From contig NZ_JAMBNO010000002.1 of the NCBI RefSeq assembly GCF_023715105.1, forward strand, positions 276,657-340,656: 64,000 nt of DNA, in the 5' to 3' direction. The translations under genes and the position numbers were made by a program. The DNA comes from Hydrogenophaga intermedia (GTDB lineage Bacteria; Pseudomonadota; Gammaproteobacteria; Burkholderiales; Burkholderiaceae_C). Under the pieces are notes generated by a model. The model saw nothing but the letters and a program-made list of their open reading frames with translations, was not told the origin of the DNA and searched no databases. Below are positions 15,595-24,875 of the stretch, piece after piece. Within the stretch, counting starts at the first letter, position 1; each line of letters begins with the position of its first letter.

Positions 15595-17576
15595 TCGAGG
15601 GTTGGGAGACCAATCGACCGCAGATAGGAATACGTTTCGTCGTAAAAATTCTCGGCTCGAGTAGGGTCATGCCCACTGCCCATCGGGACCACAAGCGCCA
15701 TGCCTTGACGAGCACGGGTCAAGAGAACGCGATACGCATTCTTCAGGTACGCCTGTCGATCTGGTTTCCTGACCCGTTGCCAACGACTTCCAACGAACGA
15801 CCAGTGATCCCACACTGAACCAGACTTGCGAAAGTCGGCATCCCATACCACGCACGCCCAATCAAGCTCTAAACCCTGTACTTGGAACTCCGTGGCAGCA
15901 TCTTCCAAGTAGTAGGACGACCGAACATCTTCTTTGGGACCCAAGAACCAGTGCACTGGGTCGATAGGCACCCGAATGTCGATGGCATGCGGTTTCAGCC
16001 GTTGAGCTTGCGAAGACACGATCATCCCAAACCGCTCATTACCCCTAGCCCGCTTCTTGACCCATGCTTTGGCTGCATCAAGGTCTCGCGTCAGAACGAT
16101 GGGATAGCGTGGCAGCAACTCATGCAACGTGCCTCGCGCCTTGTCCTCTTCTAAGTCAAGGACAAACTTGACCCAATCGGAAACTCGCTCGGCGCGAAAC
16201 GAGCGCATAGATACATCCAAATGCAGCGAATCATTTAGATGGACCCGTTCACGGCCGCTCAGCGCACGCAGGGCTGCGCCCGACCCGTACTCAGAATCAT
16301 GCAAACGAGGTGAAAGATGGATTTCCCAGTTCGGATACCGCGATTGAAGCGCTTCGATCCATTCGGATATTCCCGCCTCCCCTGTATTGATCTCTTGCCC
16401 ACCACCCACGAGACAAAGAACCACCGCCCAGTCTGAATGACGATCCATACAAGACAACAAGTACTCGGGCTCAGACATTTGAAAGTCAGGGTGCCCCTTC
16501 TTTCGCGCCATGAAAGCTACGGTTTGTTCACGATTCCACGCGCGTTGGGCTTCGTCAAAAATCGCCACGTGCTCGGGCGGAGGACCAGGATCAAGGAGAC
16601 AGTCATCGCGAAAATGATGAACGTTCTGAATAAATGTCTCGACCTGACGTCGCGCAGCACCCTTGGTGAGGATTCCTCCTTCTCGGCGAGCACGTTGAAC
16701 CCGATCCTGCGCTAAAGCCTCAGTCAGGATGGCGACCAAAGGACCGTTCCCAGAAAGGAATACGCTGTGCAACGAACTCGCAGCATCCATGTGCTGCGCA
16801 GCGACATCAAGGCCAACCAGAGTTTTTCCAGCCCCGGGAACTCCGGTCAACAGACAGATTGCCTTACGTCCGACTTCTTGCGCTCCGGCAATGACCTCGT
16901 TCAAGTACTGTGATGTTCGCGTCAAGTTCGATGCGCCGGCATCGCTTCGTGAGATATCAGACACGGCGTGACCGCCATAGAGCGCACGCGCCGCTTCAAC
17001 AATCGTTGGGGTGGGACTGTAGCGACCAGCTCCCCATGCGAGGCCATCAATGCACTGACTGGCATTTTCCGCTGTTAGCCTATGAAGTAGAAGGCCCAGC
17101 TGACCCCTCCCAATTCGCACAGGCTCGTAAACGCCGTCATGCGCAGGGGTGGTCAACGCCAGATCGACCGATTCAGCTTGTGTAGCGATCAGCACGGGGA
17201 CCAAAGGTATGGCGTGCGAGGGCTCATGAAAGTTCTTCAAGTCCAGCGCGTAGTCCCAAACTTGATCGATCGCGCGTCGATGAAATTCCTTCTCGCCGGC
17301 CTTGAACTCAACAACAAGGACAACATGGTTGATGACCAAGACGACATCAACTCGACGGCCGATGCGCGGCAACACGAACTCGAAAAACACGTGGCCTTGC
17401 CCGCCGTACGGCACCAGAGCCATCTGCAGCACCGCTACCTGTTCTTGCCAGGCGCGCAACTGGGTAGGTTCAACAGCGCCGCCACTGCGGCTCGCCAACA
17501 TTCCGCAAATTGCATCAGCGGATGTATTGAGAAACGCGTCAATCGTTGCGTGGTAGTGGGCGCGGTGCAAAGTCAT
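15591..17576 (-). CDS. DUF2075 DNA/RNA helicase with N-terminal PD-(D/E)XK nuclease-like domain
   Basis: A 661-residue protein. Residues 60-110 fit a PD-(D/E)XK nuclease: FFEFVLP (Glu66), RRVDVVL (Asp77), VVEFKAG (Glu90, Lys92) and a RecB-like QxxxY helix (Gln105, Tyr109). An SF1-type helicase follows, with Walker A GVPGAGKT at 245-252, Walker B VAIFDEAQRAW (Asp341, Glu342) and a C-terminal motif VI-like NAYRVLLTRARQGM. This is the DUF2075 (Schlafen-3-like helicase) architecture found in solitary accessory genes and some defence contexts. Base composition is clearly less G+C-rich than in the flanking genes, suggesting horizontal acquisition. No obvious Shine-Dalgarno sequence precedes the start. 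It may be an anti-phage gene; unproven. Confidence 0.85.
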   Translation of the reverse strand: MTLHRAHYHATIDAFLNTSADAICGMLASRSGGAVEPTQLRAWQEQVAVLQMALVPYGGQGHVFFEFVLPRIGRRVDVVLVINHVVLVVEFKAGEKEFHRRAIDQVWDYALDLKNFHEPSHAIPLVPVLIATQAESVDLALTTPAHDGVYEPVRIGRGQLGLLLHRLTAENASQCIDGLAWGAGRYSPTPTIVEAARALYGGHAVSDISRSDAGASNLTRTSQYLNEVIAGAQEVGRKAICLLTGVPGAGKTLVGLDVAAQHMDAASSLHSVFLSGNGPLVAILTEALAQDRVQRARREGGILTKGAARRQVETFIQNVHHFRDDCLLDPGPPPEHVAIFDEAQRAWNREQTVAFMARKKGHPDFQMSEPEYLLSCMDRHSDWAVVLCLVGGGQEINTGEAGISEWIEALQSRYPNWEIHLSPRLHDSEYGSGAALRALSGRERVHLNDSLHLDVSMRSFRAERVSDWVKFVLDLEEDKARGTLHELLPRYPIVLTRDLDAAKAWVKKRARGNERFGMIVSSQAQRLKPHAIDIRVPIDPVHWFLGPKEDVRSSYYLEDAATEFQVQGLELDWACVVWDADFRKSGSVWDHWSFVGSRWQRVRKPDRQAYLKNAYRVLLTRARQGMALVVPMGSGHDPTRAENFYDETYSYLRSIGLPTLD

Positions 17577-17685
17577 CGGATGAAGAGGTGTTCGCTCGCG
17601 GTGTCAGGGCAAAAACGCTCGTGATGAATGCGCATTTTCACTGTCAAAAGGTCCGACCACCTAAAACACGAAGCTGATCACTCTC

Positions 17686-19257
17686 TCACCCCAGGATCCG
17701 CGTCTGCGACTGCTCCCGCATGTACTGCGGCAGGTAATGGAACGACGCCAGCGCTTTCCCCGTGCTGCCTGAGCCCTTCCAGCCCCCGAAGGGTTGATAG
17801 CCGGGCCAGGCGCCGGTGGTGGCGCCCAGGGGGCGGTTGACGTAGGTGACGCCGGCTTCGATGTGGTCAAGGAACCAGTCAACTTCGTCTTCCGCACCGA
17901 AGAAGCCGGCGGTGAGGCCGAAGGTGCTGGCATTGGCTTCGGCCATGGCGTGTTCGGCGTTGTCCACGCGGCCGATCATCACCAGCGGGGCGAACATTTC
18001 GCGCTGCCACAGCGGGTGGTTCAACGGGGCTTCGGCGATCACGGGTTCGCAGTAGAAGCCGCGCGCGGCGTCGGGCGGCAGCGGGCCGCTGGCGACGATG
18101 CGCGCGCCATCGCTGTGTTCCAGCAGGGCGCGGCATTCGGCGTGGCGCGCTTGCGCGGCGGGGGTGGCCACGGGGCCGGTGTACGTGGCTTCGAGCTGCG
18201 GGTTGCCGATGGCGAGCTTGGCCACCGCGGCCTGCAGTTTCTCGATGAGCGCGTCGGCCACGCGGCGGTCGACGTACACGCGCGAGAGCGCCGAGCACTT
18301 CTGGCCCGACATGCCGAAGGCCGAGCGCACGATGCCTTGCGCGGCCACATCCAGGTCGGCGCGCGCGGTGACGATGGCGGCGTTCTTGCCGCCCATCTCG
18401 GCGATGCAGGGGCGCGGATACGCGCGCGCGGCCTGCGTGCGCAGGATGTGCATGCCCACCGCGTAGCTGCCGGTGAAGGTGATGCCGCCGATGTGGTCGT
18501 GCCGCATGAGCGCTTCGCCCACGTTAGCGCCGTCGCCCACGAGGGCGTTGAACACGCCGTCGGGCACTCCTGCGTCCTTCAGGCATTGCGCCAGCAGTAG
18601 GCCCGACCACGGCGTCTCCACCGAGCCCTTGAGCACCACCGTGTTGCCGGTGACGAGCGCGGCCGCGGTGGGCCCGCCGGCCAGTGCGAAGGGGTAGTTG
18701 AAGGGCGCGATCACGGCCCACACGCCGTAGGGCTTCATCACGCTGCGGTTGTGGCTCACCAGGTGGGGCAGCGGGTCGTCGGGCAGCTTGTGGTCGTAGC
18801 CGTTGTTCTCTTCCATCTGCTGCGCGTAGATGTCGAAGAAAGCGCTCACCTCGGCCACCTCGCCCAGGGCTTCCATGCGCGTCTTGCCCACCTCCAGCGA
18901 GACGATGGCGGCCATGTCGTAGAGGCGCTCGTCCACCAGGCGGGCGGCGCGGCGTAGCAGGGCGACACGTTCCTGCCAGGGCGTGCGGCGCCACGCGGGC
19001 CAGGCGCGGCGCGCGGCGGCCACGGCCAGTTCCACGTCGGTCACCGAGGCCTGGGCAAAACGGCCCAGCCGTTCGCGCGTGTCGGCGGGGTTGTATTTCT
19101 CGATGTGCTCGGCGCGCGGCACGAAGGCGCCGTCGATGAACAGGCCGTGGTCCTGGCCGAGTTGCCCGCGCACGCGCGCGAGCGCGGCATCGAAGCGCTC
19201 GTGCAATTCGCGCGGGGGCGCGAACATCGTGGAGTAGGTCAGTTTGAAATCGCTCAT
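17686..19257 (-). CDS. NAD(P)-dependent aldehyde dehydrogenase (P5C dehydrogenase-like)
   Basis: Oxidises an aldehyde to the acid or, in the closest named group, glutamate semialdehyde to glutamate. The 523 residues contain the full ALDH set: VIAPFNYPFALAGGPTAAAL cofactor region, the general-base Glu287 in AEMGGKNAAIV and the nucleophile Cys321 in SGQKCSALSRVY. The first 50 residues and the GYDHKLPDD region resemble the PutA/RocA type. It is the last gene of the atu-like operon, 34 bases after the thioesterase in the direction of transcription. There it would most sensibly oxidise an aldehyde intermediate (for example from an acyclic alcohol); that assignment is inference. Confidence 0.82.
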   Translation of the reverse strand: MSDFKLTYSTMFAPPRELHERFDAALARVRGQLGQDHGLFIDGAFVPRAEHIEKYNPADTRERLGRFAQASVTDVELAVAAARRAWPAWRRTPWQERVALLRRAARLVDERLYDMAAIVSLEVGKTRMEALGEVAEVSAFFDIYAQQMEENNGYDHKLPDDPLPHLVSHNRSVMKPYGVWAVIAPFNYPFALAGGPTAAALVTGNTVVLKGSVETPWSGLLLAQCLKDAGVPDGVFNALVGDGANVGEALMRHDHIGGITFTGSYAVGMHILRTQAARAYPRPCIAEMGGKNAAIVTARADLDVAAQGIVRSAFGMSGQKCSALSRVYVDRRVADALIEKLQAAVAKLAIGNPQLEATYTGPVATPAAQARHAECRALLEHSDGARIVASGPLPPDAARGFYCEPVIAEAPLNHPLWQREMFAPLVMIGRVDNAEHAMAEANASTFGLTAGFFGAEDEVDWFLDHIEAGVTYVNRPLGATTGAWPGYQPFGGWKGSGSTGKALASFHYLPQYMREQSQTRILG

Positions 19258-19291
19258 CGGTCTTCCCCGTGGCCCGCGTTGCGCGGCCTCT

Positions 19292-19774
19292 TCAACTCAC
19301 GATATACGCACCCGCCCCAGTGGAAAGGAGCTTGCCGTCGGGCCCGCGGAATTCCATGCGCGTGCTGGCCACGCGCGAGCCCAGGCGCAGCACCTCGGCG
19401 CTCAGATCAAAGTGCGTGCCGATGCCGGGGCGCAGGTAGTCGATGCGCAGGTCGATGGTGCCGAGCTTGATGAAGCGGTGCAGGCGCTGCTCGGGCACTT
19501 CGTCCATGTGGCGCGCGCCGATGGCGGCCATGGCGGCCAGGCCGCCCATGGCGTCCAGGCTGGCGCTGATGACGCCGCCGTGGATGCGGTTGTGGGTGTA
19601 CGAGCCGATGAGTTCGTGCCGCATCTCGATGCGCCCGCTCACGCGCTCGGGCGTGATGGCGGTGACCTTGAGGCCGATGACGCTGTTGAAGACGATCTTG
19701 TGCTCGAACAGCTGCGTGAGCAGTTGCACGAACTCGGGTTCGAAGGCGGTGGGCGGTACTTTGGTGGTGCTCAT
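19292..19774 (-). CDS. PaaI-type hotdog acyl-CoA thioesterase
   Basis: A 160-residue hotdog-fold thioesterase. The family core IHGGVISASLDAMGGLAAMA (about residues 71-90) has the HGG turn and the acidic residue expected for thioester hydrolysis, and LGTIDLRIDYLRPG is the conserved central strand pair. Its ATG overlaps the preceding acyl-CoA dehydrogenase stop (ATGA). In the operon it may release free acid or CoA from stalled acyl-CoA intermediates. Confidence 0.85.
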   Translation of the reverse strand: MSTTKVPPTAFEPEFVQLLTQLFEHKIVFNSVIGLKVTAITPERVSGRIEMRHELIGSYTHNRIHGGVISASLDAMGGLAAMAAIGARHMDEVPEQRLHRFIKLGTIDLRIDYLRPGIGTHFDLSAEVLRLGSRVASTRMEFRGPDGKLLSTGAGAYIVS

Positions 19775-20922
19775 GGGTGGCCGAATTGTCGGGCGGCGAG
19801 TTCCTTCATGATCTCCTCGGCGCCGCCGCCGATCATCATGACCTTCACCTCGCGGTAGATGCGTTCGCTGGCGGTGCCTCGCATGAAGCCCATGCCGCCG
19901 AGGATCTGCACCGCGGCGTCGGCGTTGGCCTGCATGACCTGCGTGCTGTGGTTCTTGAGCAGGCACACGTTGCCCACCCAGTCCGCGCCTTCGTCGCCGG
20001 CGTCGATGCGATCGCCCAGCGCGTCGAGCCAGTGCTGCGTGGACGCGATGCGCATGCGCATGTCCATGAGCTTGTGGCGGATGGCCTGGTGCTCGATCAG
20101 CGCAGCGCCGAAGGTCTTGCGCTCGCGCGCCCAGGAAAGGGCCTCGTCGTGGCAGGCCTCGGCAAAGCCCAGAGCCAGCGCGCTCATGGCCAGGCGCTCG
20201 CCGTTGAAGTTGCCCATGATCATGCGAAAACCCTTGTGCTCCTCGCCGATCAGATAACGCGCGGGCACGCGAACACCGTCGAAACGCAGGTGGCCGGTGT
20301 CGCTGGCGTGCCAGCCCATCTTGTGCAGCGCGGTGCGCTCGATGCCCTTCGCGTCGCAGGGCACGGCGATGAGGCTGATGCCGCCGGCGCTGCGGTTCTG
20401 CGGATCGGTGCGCACCGCGAGCGTGATCCAGTCGCAGCGCACGCCGGAGGTGATGAAGGTCTTCTCGCCGTGGATCACGTAGTCGCCGCCGTCGCGGCGC
20501 GCGGTGGTGCGCAGGCTGGCCACATCGCTGCCGCCACCGGGTTCGGTGATGCCCAGCGCCGCGATCTGCTCGCCGCGCAGCACCGGCGCGATGATCTCGG
20601 CCTGCAGTTCGGGCGCACCGTGCTTCAGGATGGGCGGCAGGCCGATGTTGTGGCTGAACAGGCTGGCCAGCAGGCCGCCGCTGGCGGTGCGCCGCGCCAG
20701 CAACTGCGACACCGCGTTGCGCGCACGCCAGGGCACGGGCGTGCCGCCCAGGTGCTCGGGGTAGCCCAGGCCAAGCAGGCCGATGGCTGCGGCCTGGCGG
20801 TACACGTCGCGGGGGAAACCGGCCTGTGCGTCCCAGTCGTTCACGTGTGGCACGAGGGCTTCGCGCGCAAAGCGCGCCACCGTGTCGAGCAGGGCCGTGG
20901 TGTCTTGCGGCGTCCAGTTCAT
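19771..20922 (-). CDS. Acyl-CoA dehydrogenase (second of the atu-like operon)
   Basis: FAD-dependent acyl-CoA dehydrogenase of 383 residues. Motifs: ALGITEPGGGSDVASLRTTA (substrate/FAD loop), EKTFITSG, and C-terminal VQILGGMGFMRGTASERIYRE. The usual YEGT-type segment is replaced by MIGGGAEEIMKELA, so the catalytic Glu is not at the common position and may lie elsewhere, as in isovaleryl-CoA dehydrogenase. The N-terminus MNWTPQDTTALLDTVARFAREAL fits the family. Coupled by ATGA overlaps to the carboxylase upstream and the thioesterase downstream. Likely acts on a branched or unsaturated acyl-CoA of the pathway. Confidence 0.85.
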   Translation of the reverse strand: MNWTPQDTTALLDTVARFAREALVPHVNDWDAQAGFPRDVYRQAAAIGLLGLGYPEHLGGTPVPWRARNAVSQLLARRTASGGLLASLFSHNIGLPPILKHGAPELQAEIIAPVLRGEQIAALGITEPGGGSDVASLRTTARRDGGDYVIHGEKTFITSGVRCDWITLAVRTDPQNRSAGGISLIAVPCDAKGIERTALHKMGWHASDTGHLRFDGVRVPARYLIGEEHKGFRMIMGNFNGERLAMSALALGFAEACHDEALSWARERKTFGAALIEHQAIRHKLMDMRMRIASTQHWLDALGDRIDAGDEGADWVGNVCLLKNHSTQVMQANADAAVQILGGMGFMRGTASERIYREVKVMMIGGGAEEIMKELAARQFGHP

Positions 20923-22856
20923 GCGGGGCTTTCTTCGGCGAAGGTGATGAGCAACTGCCCGGGCGCCACCTGCTGGCCCGCGCCCACCGGTACCGTGGCC
21001 ACCACACCGTGGCGCGGCGCGGCAATCTGGTGCTCGATCTTCATGCTCTCGATGGCGAGCAGCGCATCGCCCTTGGCCACGCGCGCGCCGGCTTGCGTGT
21101 GCACGGCCACCAGCTTGCCGTTGAAGGGTGCGCGCAGCTCACGCGCAGCGCTGCCGCCGTCGGCGCGCTCGCGCGGGGCAAAGCCCAGGTCGTGCAAGGC
21201 CAGGGTGTGCGCGCCGCCCTCGGCTTGCACCTGAACCTGCCAAGTGCCTTCGCCCACCGCGCAGGTGTGCACCGTGTGGGTGAGGCCGTCGATCGTGACG
21301 CGGCCGGGCTGCACAACCGCCTCGTGCACACGCTCACCCTGCGTGATGCGCAGCGCGCCCTGCCCCACTTCAAGCACCGCGAGATCGAGCACCGCATCGC
21401 CATGCCGCCAGCGCAGCGGGCGCGCAAACGGGCACGGCAGGGCACTGGCGGCACCGGCCGGGCAGGCAGCGGCCAGCACGCCGGCCAGCAGCGCCGTGGC
21501 GGGCGGCGCCAGCGCGGCGCGCACGGCATCACCGTGTTCGGCCAGAAACGGGATCAACGCCTCACCTGCACCGAACACCGGATGGCGCAAGCAGGCCGCG
21601 AGGAACGCGCAGTTGGTAGGCAGGCCCAGCAGCACGGTGGCGTCGAGCGCGTGCGCCAGTTGCGCGATGGCTTGCGCACGCGTGGGCGCGTGGGCGATGA
21701 GCTTGCCGAGCATGGCGTCGTAGTGCGGCGTGACCACACTGCCGGGTTCGATGGCGTGGTCGAAGCGCAGGCCCGCGTGCAGCGGCGGTTCGACGAAGGC
21801 GCGCACGGTGCCGGTGTGGGGGGTGAAGTGCTCGTCTTCGGCGCACAGGCGCACCTCGATGGCATGGCCCTGCAGGTGCACCTGCTCCTGCGTCAGCGGC
21901 AGCGGCTCGCCGCGCGCCACGAGGATTTGCCATTCCACCAGGTCCAGGCCGGTGAGCATTTCGGTCACCGGGTGTTCCACCTGCAGGCGGGTGTTCATCT
22001 CCATGAGATAGAACGCCTCGCCATCCAGCAGGAACTCCACCGTGCCCGCGCCCTGGTAGCCCGCGGCCTGCGCCAGCGCCACCGCGGCGGCGCCCAGGCT
22101 TTCGCGCAACGCGGGCGTCACGGCCGGGCTCGGCGCTTCTTCAATGATCTTCTGGTGCCGCCGCTGCACCGAACAATCGCGCTCGCCCAGGTGGATGCCG
22201 TGGCCGTGCGCGTCGCAGAACACCTGCACTTCCACGTGGCGCGGGCGCGCCACGGCGCGCTCGACCAGCAGGTCGGCGTTGCCGAAGCTGGATTGCGCCT
22301 CGGCGCGCGCGCTGGCCAGCGCGGCGCTCAGTTGCGCAGCGTCGGCCACCAGGCGCATGCCACGCCCGCCGCCACCGGCCACGGCCTTCACCATCACCGG
22401 GTAGCCGACGCGCTGCGCCTCGGCGGCGAAGGTGGCGTCGCTCTGGTCGCTGCCGAAGTAACCCGGCAGCACCGGCACGCCGTGTTGCTGCGCCAGCGCC
22501 TTGGCGGCCGACTTGCTGCCCAGCGCGTGGATCGCCGCGGGCGGCGGGCCGACCCAGGTGAGGCCGGCGTCGAGTACCGCCTGCGCGAAGTCGGCGTTCT
22601 CGCTCAGGAAGCCGTAACCAGGGTGCACCGCGTCGGCGCCGCTGGCCCGCGCGGCGGCGATGAGTTTGTCGATGCGCAGGTAGGACTCGGCCGAACTCAC
22701 GCCGCCCAGCGCCACCGCCGTGGTGGCCTCGCGCACGTGCAGCGCGTGTGCGTCGGGCTCGCTGTAGACCGCCACCGTGGCGATGCCCATGCGCTGCGCG
22801 GTGCGGATGACCCGGCGCGCGATCTCGCCACGGTTGGCGATCAGCAGTGTCTTCAT
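20919..22856 (-). CDS. Biotin-dependent acyl-CoA carboxylase alpha subunit (AtuF/MccA-like)
   Basis: A 645-residue fused biotin carboxylase and biotin carboxyl carrier protein. It starts KTLLIANRGEIARRVIRTAQ, has the ATP-binding loop KAVAGGGGRGMRLV, the catalytic EMNTRLQVEHPVTE motif, and a C-terminal biotinyl domain with ESMKIEH (biotinylated Lys606). It supplies carboxybiotin to the carboxyltransferase encoded upstream in the same operon. Length and domain order fit geranyl-CoA or methylcrotonyl-CoA carboxylase alpha subunits. Operon order (B-C-D-E-F like) favours the geranyl-CoA carboxylase branch over the leucine pathway, where an HMG-CoA lyase gene would be expected. Confidence 0.88.
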   Translation of the reverse strand: MKTLLIANRGEIARRVIRTAQRMGIATVAVYSEPDAHALHVREATTAVALGGVSSAESYLRIDKLIAAARASGADAVHPGYGFLSENADFAQAVLDAGLTWVGPPPAAIHALGSKSAAKALAQQHGVPVLPGYFGSDQSDATFAAEAQRVGYPVMVKAVAGGGGRGMRLVADAAQLSAALASARAEAQSSFGNADLLVERAVARPRHVEVQVFCDAHGHGIHLGERDCSVQRRHQKIIEEAPSPAVTPALRESLGAAAVALAQAAGYQGAGTVEFLLDGEAFYLMEMNTRLQVEHPVTEMLTGLDLVEWQILVARGEPLPLTQEQVHLQGHAIEVRLCAEDEHFTPHTGTVRAFVEPPLHAGLRFDHAIEPGSVVTPHYDAMLGKLIAHAPTRAQAIAQLAHALDATVLLGLPTNCAFLAACLRHPVFGAGEALIPFLAEHGDAVRAALAPPATALLAGVLAAACPAGAASALPCPFARPLRWRHGDAVLDLAVLEVGQGALRITQGERVHEAVVQPGRVTIDGLTHTVHTCAVGEGTWQVQVQAEGGAHTLALHDLGFAPRERADGGSAARELRAPFNGKLVAVHTQAGARVAKGDALLAIESMKIEHQIAAPRHGVVATVPVGAGQQVAPGQLLITFAEESPA

Positions 22857-23665
22857 GCCTTGTCCACCCACGGCGCGGGTTGCTTCTTCGCGAACGCGGC
22901 AAGGCCGGCCGCGGCCTCGGGCCCGCGCAGCGCGGCGGCAAAGGCGATCGCCGCTTCGTCGCGCAGGTCGGGCACATCGGTGCGCAGGCGTTGCAGCAGC
23001 TGCTTGGTGGCGGCCACGGCGCCGGGCGCGGCGCGGTTGAGCGCCTGCGTGGCCTCGGCCACGGCACTCTCCAGCGCGTCGTCGGCCACCACGCGGTTCA
23101 CCAGGCCCGCGGCCTGCGCATCGCGTGCGCCCCAGCGCACGCCACTCAGCAGGCACTGGCGCGCGGTGGCGTCGCCCAGGCGCTGCCACACGAAGGGCGC
23201 GATCTGCGCCGGCGGCAGGCCCAGCGTGACCTCGGGCGTGGCAAAGCTCGCGCGCTCGGTGGCCAGCACCACGTCGGCGCAGCACACCAGGCCGAAGCCG
23301 CCACCCATGGCGGGCCCGTCCACCGCACACAGCAGCCATTGCGGCAGCGCAGCCAGCGCGTGCAACAGGTCGCCGTAGGCGCGGTTCATGCCGATCACCG
23401 GGTCGGTTTCGCCGGGCTGCAAAGCTTGGCCGATGATGTGCGCGAAGTTGCCCAGGCTGCCGCCAGCGCAGAAGGCGCCACCCGCGCCGGTGAGCACCAC
23501 GCCGCGCAAGGTGGCGTCTCCCTGCGCGCGCAGGCACGCCGCGTACAACGCCACCACCATGGCATCACTCAGCGCGTTGCGCGAAGCCGGGTCGTTGAGC
23601 GTCCAGCGCTCCACGGCGCCGTCGCGTTCGATGATCAGCGCGTTGTTCATCGCACCGGCCGTCAT
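22853..23665 (-). CDS. Enoyl-CoA hydratase/isomerase family protein (AtuE/LiuC-like)
   Basis: A 270-residue crotonase. The oxyanion-hole segment is GAFCAGGSLGNFAH and AVDGPAMGGGFGLVCCADVV. Of the two hydratase glutamates, the first (normally within GGGCE) is replaced in GGGFGL while the second is kept in FATPEVTLGL, a pattern compatible with the 3-methyl- or isohexenyl-glutaconyl-CoA hydratase branch. The ATG at 23665 overlaps the upstream dehydrogenase stop (ATGA); a second ATG six codons in (ending 23650) is also possible. It is predicted to hydrate the carboxylated product of the operon's carboxylase. Confidence 0.82.
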   Translation of the reverse strand: MTAGAMNNALIIERDGAVERWTLNDPASRNALSDAMVVALYAACLRAQGDATLRGVVLTGAGGAFCAGGSLGNFAHIIGQALQPGETDPVIGMNRAYGDLLHALAALPQWLLCAVDGPAMGGGFGLVCCADVVLATERASFATPEVTLGLPPAQIAPFVWQRLGDATARQCLLSGVRWGARDAQAAGLVNRVVADDALESAVAEATQALNRAAPGAVAATKQLLQRLRTDVPDLRDEAAIAFAAALRGPEAAAGLAAFAKKQPAPWVDKA

Positions 23666-24852
23666 CGGGGTTGCCGTTTGGCGATGCCCATGATTTTCGT
23701 GAGGATGCCGAGCATCACCTCGTCGGCCCCGCCGCCGATGGAGGCCAGGCGCCCATCGCGGTACATGCGCGAGACCTTGTTCTCCAGCGTGAAGCCCATG
23801 CCGCCCCAGAACTGCAGGCAGGTGTCGGGCACCAGGCGGTTCAGCCGCCCGGCCTTGAGCTTGGCCATGGTGGCCCACTCGGTCACGTCCTCGCCGGCCA
23901 CGTAACGCTCGCACGACAGGTAGGTCAGCGCGCGCAGCGATTCCACCTCGGTCTTGAGTTCGGCCAGCTTGAACTGCACCCACTGCTGGTCGGCCAACGT
24001 GCTGCCGAACAGCTTGCGCTCCTGCGCCCACTCGATGGTCCAGTCGATGCAGTTGTTCAGGCTCTGCAACGTGCTCGCGGCGCACCACAGGCGCTCTTCC
24101 TGGAACTGCTGCATCTGGTAGATGAAGCCCGCGCCTTCCTGGCCGATGCGGTAGCGCTGCGGCACACGCACCTCGTCGAAGTAGATGAGGCCGGTGTCGC
24201 TGCTGTGCATGCCGATCTTGCGGATCTTCTTGCCGACCTCGAAACCTTTCACCGTCTTGCCGTTCTCGCGGATCGGCACCATGACCAGGCTCTTGTTCTT
24301 GTGATTGCTGTTGCCCGCTCCGCTCTGGCCCTCGCTGGTGTTCACCAGCAGGCAGATCCAGTCGGCCTGCAGGCTGTTGGTGATCCACATCTTCTGGCCG
24401 GTGATGACGTAGTCGTCGCCGTCCTTTCGGGCGTAGGTCTTGATGTTGGCCACGTCGCTGCCGGCGCCGGGCTCGCTCACGCCGATGGCGCCCACCGTCT
24501 CGCCGCGAATCGCAGGCGCCAGGAACTGCGCCTTGAGTTCCTCGCTGCCGAAGCGCGCGAGCGCGGGCGTGGCCATGTCGGTCTGCACGCCGATGGCCAT
24601 GGGCACGCCACCGCAGTGGATGTGGCCCAGCGTCTCGGCCATGGCCACGCTGTAGCTGTAGTCCAGACCGGCGCCGCCGTGGGCTTCGGGCTTGGTCAGG
24701 CCCAGCAGGCCCAGGTCGCCCAGGCCCTTGAAGACCTCGTGCGCGGGGAACATCTCGGCCGCTTCCCATTCGTCCACGTGCGGGTTGATGTGGTCGTCGA
24801 TGAAGCGCTTGAGCGTCTTCTGGATCTCGCGGTGTTCGTGCGTGAACTGCAT
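23662..24852 (-). CDS. Acyl-CoA dehydrogenase (AtuD-like)
   Basis: FAD flavoenzyme of 396 residues with GAIGVSEPGAGSDVANIKTYA, GQKMWITNSLQADWICLL and FWGGMGFTLENKVSRMYRD. As in the second dehydrogenase, the C-terminal segment reads SIGGGADEVMLGIL rather than YEGT. Position directly between the carboxyltransferase and the crotonase corresponds to atuD (citronellyl-CoA dehydrogenase) in Pseudomonas. A CAGGAG ribosome-binding site precedes the start in the 23-base gap after the carboxyltransferase. Confidence 0.87.
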   Translation of the reverse strand: MQFTHEHREIQKTLKRFIDDHINPHVDEWEAAEMFPAHEVFKGLGDLGLLGLTKPEAHGGAGLDYSYSVAMAETLGHIHCGGVPMAIGVQTDMATPALARFGSEELKAQFLAPAIRGETVGAIGVSEPGAGSDVANIKTYARKDGDDYVITGQKMWITNSLQADWICLLVNTSEGQSGAGNSNHKNKSLVMVPIRENGKTVKGFEVGKKIRKIGMHSSDTGLIYFDEVRVPQRYRIGQEGAGFIYQMQQFQEERLWCAASTLQSLNNCIDWTIEWAQERKLFGSTLADQQWVQFKLAELKTEVESLRALTYLSCERYVAGEDVTEWATMAKLKAGRLNRLVPDTCLQFWGGMGFTLENKVSRMYRDGRLASIGGGADEVMLGILTKIMGIAKRQPR

Positions 24853-24875
24853 GGTGTGTCTCCTGTGGGAATGCG

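Noticed and set aside
20826..23378. Plus-strand open frame of 850 codons opposite the biotin carboxylase gene
   Set aside because: Low-complexity antisense frame; the minus strand carries a complete biotin carboxylase with all motifs.
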